Source: DASZZX01 sp036260415 (GTDB taxonomy: Bacteria > Actinomycetota > Nitriliruptoria > Nitriliruptorales > JAHWKO01). From it: a stretch of DNA of 5,082 nt. The notes below the pieces were generated by a model, which was not told where the DNA came from, did not search any database, and saw only the letters and a program-made list of their open reading frames with translations. Position 1 is the first letter of the stretch, and the number at the start of each line of letters is the position of its first letter. The stretch covers positions 1 through 5,082 of the forward strand of contig DASZZX010000255.1 of assembly GCA_036260415.1 (NCBI GenBank). The letters run 5' to 3'. Below, piece by piece: positions 1 to 5,082 of this stretch. The position numbers and the translations under genes are program-made.

Positions 1-236
1 CCGCGCTACCGCGAGCTGATGTGGGCGTACGCCAGGCAGGGCAAGGCGGGCCAGACCAAGGCCGTGCTGGACCTGATGACCGCGGCGGGGATCGAGGGCG
101 ACGACCGCCACCGCACGGCCGCGTGGTGGCGGTCGTCGCCCTCGATCCCCGCCGCGGTCATCAGGTCCAGCACGGCCTTGGTCTGGCCCGCCTTGCCCTG
201 CCTGGCGTACGCCCACATCAGCTCGCGGTAGCGCGG
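1..236. repeat. Near-perfect long palindrome (fold-back) at the left edge
   Basis: Bases 1-112 are the exact reverse complement of bases 125-236; position i pairs with position 237-i. The 12-base centre (113-124) has only two mismatched pairs, 113/124 and 115/122. The left arm may continue beyond the window. As a result the peptide around LMWAYARQGKAGQTKAVLDL is encoded on both strands, native on minus (125-236) and mirrored on plus (1-112). The simplest explanation is a snap-back chimera from amplification or a misassembled contig end. A true genomic palindrome of this size would be unstable in most bacteria. Confidence 0.95.
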
Positions 237-1640
237 CTCGGTGACCGCGACCCCGGCTGCGACCAACCGCTCCAGGAGAGCGCGCGCGTCATCGAGCCGC
301 TTCCGGCGCACGAGCGCGGAGACGAGGTCGCCGGCGTGCGTGGTGGGCGGTGGACGACCGGCCGCCAACGCGCGGTCGATCAACGCGATCGCGTCGTCCG
401 GTCGCTTGCCCTGCAGGCCCGCCAACAGCGTGCCGAAGCCGCGTGCGTCCAGCTGTCCGGACGCCAGCAGATCGCCGGCGAGCGTCAACGCGTCGTCCAA
501 GCGTCCCGCTCTGACGTAGCCGCCGAGGAGGAGCCGTCGGTGGCGCGCGTCCACCTTGACGCCGGCGGCGCTGAGCCGGTCGATCAGCGCTGCCGCCTCG
601 TCGAGCTGGCGGCTGCGGACGTAGGCGGTGATGGCCCCGACGACGTGCCCCGGCTGCGGCTGCATGCCCAGGATAAGCATCCAGTCGAGGGCACCGACCG
701 CGCGCTCCGGGGCTGACTTGGACATGGACAGGTCGAACAGGTGCTGGACGTTCTCGGTGGTGGGGATCTGGCCGGCGGCGGCGAGATCCTCGGCGGTGGC
801 CCACGCGAGCTCCAGATCGCCGGCTTGGATCGCGGCGGTCAGCAGCGCGTTGCGGTGCAGGCTCGTCACCGCCACGCCCGTGGCGGTCATGCGATCGAGC
901 AGGGTGAGGACGTCGGTCACACGACCGGCCGACGCGTAGGAATGCAGCAACGCACCGTAGGCACGGCCACCCACGGTCACCCCCGCGCTGACGAGGCGGT
1001 CGACCAGCCCCATGGCTGTGTCGCGATCGCCATGACGGACCACGAGCGCCACCGCCGCGTCGATGCGGTCGGGGCGGGGTGCGATGCCGGCGTCGATCAT
1101 CAGGTCGATGATCTCGGCGACGGGCTTCGGGGCCGACTGGCGGACGTACGCGGCGAGCAGCCCTTCGTAGTCGGCCGGGCGGGCGGACAGTCCCGCAGAG
1201 GCGACCTGCTGCAGCAGCTGCCGTGCCACCCGCAGCCGGCCGGCCGCCAGGTACACGGCGAGCAGATCGCGCGCGGTCTCCGGCTTGAGCCTCACCCCGT
1301 CGGCGGCCATGGCGTCGATGGTCTGTGTGGCCGCGTCGAGCCGCCCTGCCCGCGCGTGCCCGAGGACGATCTGTGCGTACTCGTCGTCTCCGGGATGGAA
1401 CCCATCGGCGCGCATCTCCAGCAGCAGCTGGGTGGCGCCGTCCGGCCGGCCCGCCCTGCTGAAGGCCTGCAGCAGGAAGGAGTAGTGCTCGGCACGTGGC
1501 TGCACGCCGGCGGCGCGCATCCGCTCCAGCACCGCTCTCGACTTCTCCGGCTCCCCGGATGCGGCGAACTGCCGGATCGCTCGGGCGTACGGGTCCGTGC
1601 CCGCCGACGCTGGGCTCTCGCGGGCGGGGTCGGTGCTCAT
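6..1640 (-). CDS. Pentatricopeptide-repeat (PPR) protein, 3' end corrupted by a fold-back
   Basis: As sequenced this is a 544-codon frame from the ATG at 1640. Residues 1-14 are a short Pro/Ser/Ala leader. From about residue 16 to 504 come roughly 14 helix-turn-helix repeats of 35 residues, with consensus features such as LLxAYxRAGRLDDALxLxDxMxAAGVxP, which match the PPR class better than TPR (34 residues). Known PPR arrays form a superhelix that binds single-stranded RNA, so RNA binding is inferred, not shown. No signal peptide or added catalytic domain is visible. The ATG overlaps the dapB stop as ATGA, and GGAAGG (1647-1652) lies 6 nt upstream, suggesting translational coupling. Native sequence is reliable only down to about base 113 (residue 509, in repeat 15). 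Beyond that the frame reads the antisense of its own repeat 14 and stops at TAG (6-8) by chance. The true C-terminus is missing. Confidence 0.85.
   Translation of the reverse strand: MSTDPARESPASAGTDPYARAIRQFAASGEPEKSRAVLERMRAAGVQPRAEHYSFLLQAFSRAGRPDGATQLLLEMRADGFHPGDDEYAQIVLGHARAGRLDAATQTIDAMAADGVRLKPETARDLLAVYLAAGRLRVARQLLQQVASAGLSARPADYEGLLAAYVRQSAPKPVAEIIDLMIDAGIAPRPDRIDAAVALVVRHGDRDTAMGLVDRLVSAGVTVGGRAYGALLHSYASAGRVTDVLTLLDRMTATGVAVTSLHRNALLTAAIQAGDLELAWATAEDLAAAGQIPTTENVQHLFDLSMSKSAPERAVGALDWMLILGMQPQPGHVVGAITAYVRSRQLDEAAALIDRLSAAGVKVDARHRRLLLGGYVRAGRLDDALTLAGDLLASGQLDARGFGTLLAGLQGKRPDDAIALIDRALAAGRPPPTTHAGDLVSALVRRKRLDDARALLERLVAAGVAVTEPRYRELMWAYARQGKAGQTKAVLDLMTAAGIEGDDRHHAAVRWRSSPSIPAAVIRSSTALVWPALPCLAYAHISSR
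129..1595 (-). repeat. Tandem array of about 14 PPR motifs (protein-level repeat)
   Basis: Repeat 1 spans residues 16-50. Repeats then begin at residues 51, 86, 121, 156, 191, 226, 261, 296, 331, 366, 401, 435 and 470. All are 35 residues except the one at 401, which is 34. Each unit has a first helix such as EHYSFLLQAFSRAGR, then a second helix ending in a turn such as RMRAAGVQP. The units are divergent in sequence at both protein and DNA level, so the array is old rather than recently amplified. Confidence 0.85.
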
Positions 1641-2386
1641 GGTGAGCCTTCCGTCTCCAGACTCAGGAGGTGCTCGAGACCGACGGTCACGCCCCGCCGG
1701 CTCGCCACCTCGCGGATCGCCAGTAGGACACCCGGCACGAACGCGGTGCGGTCGACCGTGTCGTGGCGGATGGTGAGGGTCTGACCGTCCCCACCGAAGA
1801 TGACCGCCTGGTTGGCGACCAGCCCGGGGAGTCGGACGGCATGGACGCGGATGCCGTGGACGTCCACGCCGCGGGAGCCCGGCCTGGCGCCGTCCTCCAA
1901 CAGGGTGGTGGGCACTTCGCCTCGAGCCGCAGCGATCATCTCCGCGGTGCGCAGCGCGGTGCCGCTGGGCGCATCACGCTTGCGGTCGTGGTGAAGCTCG
2001 ATGACCTCGACGTGCTGCAGGTGTCGGGCGGCCATGGCAGCGAACCGCATCATCAGGACCGCGCCGAGCGCGAAGTTGGGTGCGACCACCGCGTTGGCGT
2101 CGCCGGACGCGGACAGGCGGCGCCAACGCTCCACGTCCGTGTCCGTCCACCCGGTCGTGCCGACCACCGCGTGCACGCCCTCCTCCAGCATCCACGCGAC
2201 GTGGTCAGCGACGGCCTCCGGTGCGGTGAAGTCGACCGCGACCTGCGCACCGGCGGCCCGGAGCACGTCCAGAGCGTCCCCGGAACCCACCCGGGCCACC
2301 AGTTCCAGGTCAGCGGCGCGGGACACCGCCTGGCAGACCGCCTGGCCCATCCGCCCGGCGGCGCCGACGACGCCGACCCTCGTCAT
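1637..2386 (-). CDS. dapB: 4-hydroxy-tetrahydrodipicolinate reductase
   Basis: DapB reduces 4-hydroxy-tetrahydrodipicolinate to tetrahydrodipicolinate with NAD(P)H in the diaminopimelate/lysine pathway, which supplies peptidoglycan and protein synthesis. It is a cytoplasmic enzyme, usually a tetramer. The protein is 249 residues, the normal length for the family. The N-terminal Rossmann fold has VGAAGRMG (7-14), the VDFTAPEAV segment (51-59) and VVGTTGW (74-80). The catalytic and substrate-binding block is ELHHDRKRDAPSGTA (130-144), with H132, H133 and K136 matching E. coli H159, H160 and K163, and SGT (141-143) binding substrate carboxylate. RLPGLVANQAVIFGG (185-199) is the conserved C-terminal strand. 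The reading frame is open further upstream to 2635, but that part overlaps the M16 gene and has no DapB similarity. The ATG at 2386 is chosen because the fold begins there and GGAGGA lies 10 nt upstream. Its stop overlaps the start of the PPR gene. Confidence 0.97.
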   Translation of the reverse strand: MTRVGVVGAAGRMGQAVCQAVSRAADLELVARVGSGDALDVLRAAGAQVAVDFTAPEAVADHVAWMLEEGVHAVVGTTGWTDTDVERWRRLSASGDANAVVAPNFALGAVLMMRFAAMAARHLQHVEVIELHHDRKRDAPSGTALRTAEMIAAARGEVPTTLLEDGARPGSRGVDVHGIRVHAVRLPGLVANQAVIFGGDGQTLTIRHDTVDRTAFVPGVLLAIREVASRRGVTVGLEHLLSLETEGSP

Positions 2387-2396
2387 GGACGCACGC

Positions 2397-2402
2397 TCCT
2401 CC
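2397..2402 (-). promoter_or_regulatory. Ribosome binding site that fixes the dapB start
   Basis: GGAGGA on the minus strand ends 10 nt before the ATG at 2386-2384. It argues for that start over the longer open frame that begins inside the M16 gene. Confidence 0.7.
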
Positions 2403-2408
2403 GCAGTC

Positions 2409-2431
2409 GCGCGCCCACAGGGTAGGCGCGC
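2409..2431 (-). other. GC-only hairpin in the M16-dapB gap
   Basis: A perfect 7-bp inverted repeat, GCGCGCC (2409-2415) and GGCGCGC (2425-2431), encloses a 9-base loop. In the transcript it would fold 6 nt upstream of the dapB Shine-Dalgarno sequence. No U-tract follows, so it is not a canonical intrinsic terminator. It could affect dapB translation or mRNA stability, but short GC stems arise easily in DNA this GC-rich. Confidence 0.35.
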
Positions 2432-2460
2432 TCGTCGGACCGCGAACGGTGAGGCCCTAG

Positions 2461-3747
2461 TCAGGCCACGTAGGGCAGGAAGCGGTCGCGGTCCTCCTCG
2501 TTGAACGGGCCGACGAGAGCGAGGCAGCGCGGCTGGTTGAGGAGCTGGCGACCGACCTCTCGCACGGCGTCGAGGTCCACCGCGTCGACGCGGCGGATCG
2601 CCTCGTCGACCGACAGCAGTTCCGACTCCGTGCACAGCATCTTCCCGAGCCGCGTCATGCGGGAGCCGGTGTCCTCCAGGGACAGCACCATGCTGCCCTT
2701 CACGTTGCCCTTCGCCCGCTCGACCTCGCTGGCATCCACCGTGTCGACGAGCCGGTCCAGTTCGCCGCGTACCACCTTCAGCAGCTCGTCGACCTTCGCC
2801 GGCGTCGTGCCTGCGTACGCCCCGAAGTATCCCGCGTCCGCGTACGACGCGTGGTAGCTGTAGGTGGAGTAGGCCAGTCCACGCTGCTCGCGGACCTCCT
2901 GGAACAGCCGTGCGGACATGCCTCCACCGAGCACGCTGTTGGTCACCATCAGAGTGAACCGGCGGTCGTCGTCGCGGCGCAGCCCAGGCACACCGAGGAC
3001 GACGTGGGCCTGCTCGGTGGGGCGGCCCCGGACCTTGACCTCGCCGGCGCCGTACCGCTCCGGCGCGCGACGGCGCGGTCGTTCGCCGCCTGGCCGCGCG
3101 AGGTCGCCGGTCATGGCCTCCACGAGGGCGAGCAGCGCCTGGTGATCGAGGTTGCCCGCCGCGGCCACGGTGAGGTTGGCGGGGCGGTAGTAGCGCTGGT
3201 AGTAGCCGTGGACGCGATCGCGGCTCATCGCCGAGATGGACTCGGCCGTGCCGAGGACCTCCCGCGCCAGCGGGTGGCCGCGGAGCACGACCTCGGCGAA
3301 GTCGGAGTGGACCAGATCCTCCGGGGTGTCGAGGTGGATGTTGATCTCTTCGAGCACGACGTGGCGTTCCTGCTCGACGTCCTGGTCGGCAACCGTCGCG
3401 TCGGCGAGCATGTCCGACAGGACGTCCACGGCGACCGGCAGGTCACGGTCGAGCACGCGCGCGTAGTAGCACGTGTACTCCTTGGAGGTGAACGCGTTCA
3501 GGTCGCCTCCGACCGCGTCCAGGGCGGCCGCGATGTCCTTGGCGGTGCGCCGACCGGTCCCCTTGAACAGCAGGTGCTCCAGGAAGTGCGACGCGCCCGT
3601 GTCGTCGCCGGCCCGCCCGTCCCCCTGGCCCCCCTCGTCACGTGACCCGATGCGGACCCAGAACCCGATCGCGGCGGAACGGACGCTGGGCATCGACTCG
3701 GTGACGACCGTGACGCCCGTGTCCAGATCGGTGCGAAGGAAATCCAC
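2461..3747 (-). CDS. M16-family (pitrilysin/MPP-like) zinc metallopeptidase
   Basis: The predicted 428-residue protein is a single-chain M16B-type peptidase, a family that usually works as a two-domain clam-shell dimer on short or unfolded peptides. The inverted zinc motif HxxEH is HFLEH at residues 54-58: H54 and H58 bind zinc and E57 is the catalytic base. The third ligand is probably E134 in VVLEEI, 76 residues after H58 as in mitochondrial processing peptidase. GGDLNAFTSKEYTCYYA (80-96) is the usual substrate-strand region. The C-terminal domain carries the REQRGLAYS signature (286-294). A Gly/Asp-rich stretch (about 38-50) just before HxxEH looks longer than in most relatives. No signal peptide or membrane segment is visible, so it is probably cytoplasmic. 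The GTG start at 3747 is chosen because GAGGAG (3753-3758) lies 5 nt upstream and the family-typical N-terminus begins there. It lies between pnp and dapB, an arrangement common in actinobacteria; its substrate is unknown. Confidence 0.94.
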   Translation of the reverse strand: MDFLRTDLDTGVTVVTESMPSVRSAAIGFWVRIGSRDEGGQGDGRAGDDTGASHFLEHLLFKGTGRRTAKDIAAALDAVGGDLNAFTSKEYTCYYARVLDRDLPVAVDVLSDMLADATVADQDVEQERHVVLEEINIHLDTPEDLVHSDFAEVVLRGHPLAREVLGTAESISAMSRDRVHGYYQRYYRPANLTVAAAGNLDHQALLALVEAMTGDLARPGGERPRRRAPERYGAGEVKVRGRPTEQAHVVLGVPGLRRDDDRRFTLMVTNSVLGGGMSARLFQEVREQRGLAYSTYSYHASYADAGYFGAYAGTTPAKVDELLKVVRGELDRLVDTVDASEVERAKGNVKGSMVLSLEDTGSRMTRLGKMLCTESELLSVDEAIRRVDAVDLDAVREVGRQLLNQPRCLALVGPFNEEDRDRFLPYVA

Positions 3748-3752
3748 GTCGG

Positions 3753-3758
3753 CTCCTC
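3753..3758 (-). promoter_or_regulatory. Ribosome binding site of the M16 peptidase gene
   Basis: GAGGAG on the minus strand ends 5 nt before the GTG at 3747-3745 and supports this non-ATG start. The only ATG in the gap (3778-3776) is in another frame. Confidence 0.65.
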
Positions 3759-3823
3759 GTCGGGCCAGGCCGGGTCATGGCACCCGCCGTCGGGACGGCA
3801 CGAGCGGGCGTCGCTCCGCCCGG

Positions 3824-5082
3824 CTACTCCCGCGAGCGGGTACGGGTCCGGGTGCGTCCGGCGGCGTCACCGCCGCCGCCCTCGTCGGCGCCACGCCGCT
3901 CGTCGCGGCCGCGGTTGCGTCGGTCGCCCCGGTCGCGCCGCTCCTCGCGCGGCCGCTCGTGGCTCGGCCGCTCCTCGCGCGGCCGTTCGCGACGCGTCTC
4001 GCCGTCACCGGCCGGCCTCTCGTCGCCACCCGGAGCTGCCGCCTCCACGTAGTCGAGCGAGTACTTGCCACCCGGACGGACCTCCCTCACCTCCACGTAC
4101 AGCTGCTCACCGACGCTGACCGCCTCCTCGGCATGCTCCAGCCGGCGACCGGCCTTCTGGCCGATCTTGGAGATGTGCAGGAGCCCGTCGATGCCAGGCG
4201 ACAGGTTCACGAACGCGCCGAAGTCCATCGTCTTGACCACGGTGCCGTGGTAGCGCTCGCCCTCCTTTGGGACGACCGGGTTGGCGATCGCGTTGACCCG
4301 GTCGGCGGCGGCCTCCGCTTGCTCGCGCTGGGCGGCGTAGACCCGCACGACGCCGCGGGCGCCGTCATCGTCCACGTCGATCTCGGCGCCGGTCTCCTCG
4401 GTGATCTCCCTGATCACCTTGCCCTTCGGACCGATGACCTCCCCCACCTTGTCCAGGGGGATCACGATCGTCATGACGCGCGGAGCGTTGGACTTGACCT
4501 CCGCTCGTGGCGCTGCGATCGCGTCCGCCATGACGTCCAGGATGCGCAGCCGCGCGTCCCTCGCCTGCAGCAACGCCGCGGCCAGCACGTCGGCGGGGAT
4601 GCCGGTCAGCTTGGTGTCGAGTTGAAGCGCGGTGACGAGGCGCCGGGTGCCGGCCACCTTGAAGTCCATGTCGCCGAAGAAGTCCTCCACGCCCTGGATG
4701 TCGGTCAGGGTGATGAAGGTGTCGTCCTCCTTGATCAGGCCCATCGCGATGCCGGCGACCGGATCGCGGACCGGCACGCCGCCGTCCATCAACGACAGGG
4801 TGGAGGCGCACACGCTGGCCATCGACGTAGAGCCGTTGGAACCGACCACCTCCGACACGAGTCGCATGGCGTAGGGCCAGGCCTCCTCGTCGGGGACCAC
4901 GGGCAGCAGCGCCCGCTCGGCGAGCAGCCCGTGACCGATCTCGCGCCGCTTGGGTGAGCCGATGCGGCCTGCCTCGCCGGTCGAGTAGGGCGGCATGTTG
5001 TAGTGGTGGATGTACCGCTTTTCCTCTTCCGGATGCAGGGTGTCGAGGCGCTGGGACTCGCGCAGCATCCCGAGTGCGAGGA
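3824..5082 (-). CDS. pnp: Polynucleotide phosphorylase, 5'-truncated by the window edge
   Basis: PNPase is a cytoplasmic trimeric 3'-to-5' phosphorolytic exoribonuclease that degrades RNA to nucleoside diphosphates and can also add 3' tails. About 418 residues are visible. The N-terminal RNase PH core lies outside the window, so the in-frame ATG at 5068 is not the start. Numbering from that Met, the second RNase PH core shows the phosphate-site segments GSPKRREIGHG (37-47) and SNGSTSM (77-83). The catalytic-type Asp pair is in VEDFFGDMDFK, at D129 and D135, equivalent to E. coli D486 and D492. A helical linker leads to a KH domain (about 197-262) with the RNA-binding loop GPKG (213-216). An S1 domain follows (about 271-341; GTVVKTMDFGAFV). 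The last 70 residues form a low-complexity Arg/Glu/Asp-rich tail ending at TAG (3824-3826). This is the first gene of the visible operon; the M16 peptidase gene follows 76 nt downstream. The identification is very secure. Confidence 0.97.
   Translation of the reverse strand, partial: LALGMLRESQRLDTLHPEEEKRYIHHYNMPPYSTGEAGRIGSPKRREIGHGLLAERALLPVVPDEEAWPYAMRLVSEVVGSNGSTSMASVCASTLSLMDGGVPVRDPVAGIAMGLIKEDDTFITLTDIQGVEDFFGDMDFKVAGTRRLVTALQLDTKLTGIPADVLAAALLQARDARLRILDVMADAIAAPRAEVKSNAPRVMTIVIPLDKVGEVIGPKGKVIREITEETGAEIDVDDDGARGVVRVYAAQREQAEAAADRVNAIANPVVPKEGERYHGTVVKTMDFGAFVNLSPGIDGLLHISKIGQKAGRRLEHAEEAVSVGEQLYVEVREVRPGGKYSLDYVEAAAPGGDERPAGDGETRRERPREERPSHERPREERRDRGDRRNRGRDERRGADEGGGGDAAGRTRTRTRSRE
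3929..3988 (-). repeat. Ten-residue tandem duplication in the PNPase C-terminal tail
   Basis: Two consecutive 30-bp units encode ERPREERPSH and ERPREERRDR. At the DNA level, 19 bases (gccgctcctcgcgcggccg) are identical at 3937-3955 and 3967-3985, exactly 30 bp apart. The units sit in the disordered Arg/Glu-rich tail after the S1 domain. The near-identity of the bases suggests a recent slippage duplication that keeps the frame. Confidence 0.8.

Noticed and set aside
19..231. 70-codon plus-strand frame at the left edge resembling a PPR repeat
   Set aside because: It is the mirrored copy of repeat 14 in the left arm of the palindrome, not a separate gene.
741..1784. 347-codon open frame on the plus strand opposite the PPR gene and the end of dapB
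   Set aside because: It spans two recognised genes on the opposite strand and has no recognisable motif; it is a GC-driven shadow frame.
2419..2446. Possible dapB promoter (TTCGCG, 16 nt, TACCCT on the minus strand)
   Set aside because: The -35 match is poor, the -10 fits only a loose TANNNT pattern, and part of it lies in the hairpin loop; it is not strong enough to call.
2387..2635. Upstream extension of the dapB frame to an earlier start
   Set aside because: It would overlap the M16 gene by about 175 bases, is Arg-rich without DapB similarity, and the ATG at 2386 has a good Shine-Dalgarno sequence and the family N-terminus.
2851..3645. 264-codon plus-strand frame opposite the M16 gene
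   Set aside because: It is a mirror of the M16 coding sequence without a domain of its own.
3771..3799. Small inverted repeats in the pnp-M16 gap (5-bp stems at 3771-3786 and 3786-3799)
   Set aside because: The stems are short, compete with each other and have no U-tract, so there is no support for a terminator; such stems are common at this GC content.
3473..4957. 494-codon open frame on the plus strand opposite pnp
   Set aside because: It lies antisense to a clearly identified PNPase, its translation is low-complexity and unlike any family I recognise, and long antisense frames are expected in very GC-rich coding DNA.

Overview
The window is very GC-rich, compact, and transcribed entirely from the minus strand. 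Read in transcription order (high to low coordinates) it holds the 3' part of pnp (polynucleotide phosphorylase), an M16 zinc metallopeptidase, dapB (4-hydroxy-tetrahydrodipicolinate reductase) and a gene for a pentatricopeptide-repeat (PPR) protein. From general knowledge, the order pnp - M16 peptidase - dapB is typical of Actinomycetota. Together with the composition and the actinobacterial flavour of the PNPase and DapB motifs, it points to a high-GC actinobacterium. The class or genus cannot be fixed from this window.

Layout: 3824-5082 is pnp, entered partway through; the second RNase PH core, KH and S1 domains and a long Arg/Glu-rich tail are present. A 76-nt gap leads to the M16 peptidase (2461-3747, GTG start). 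A 74-nt gap with a GC-rich hairpin leads to dapB (1637-2386), and dapB overlaps the PPR gene by the four bases ATGA. No clear terminator was found in either gap, so the four genes look like one operon joining RNA turnover, proteolysis, lysine/diaminopimelate synthesis and a putative RNA-binding helical-repeat protein.

The PPR protein is the most unusual component. It has about 14 tandem 35-residue repeats in near-perfect register. Such arrays are abundant in plant organelles and sporadic in bacteria, and here the array is translationally coupled to dapB in an operon that starts with an RNA-degrading enzyme.

The left end needs caution. Bases 1-112 are the exact reverse complement of bases 125-236, separated by a 12-base loop. 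The palindrome lies inside the PPR coding region, so the apparent C-terminus (about the last 35 residues and the stop codon) is the gene read backwards. This is most simply a fold-back chimera or assembly artefact, so the PPR gene should be treated as 3'-incomplete. No tRNA, rRNA, CRISPR array or insertion sequence was seen, and no gene-free stretch exceeds 76 bases.
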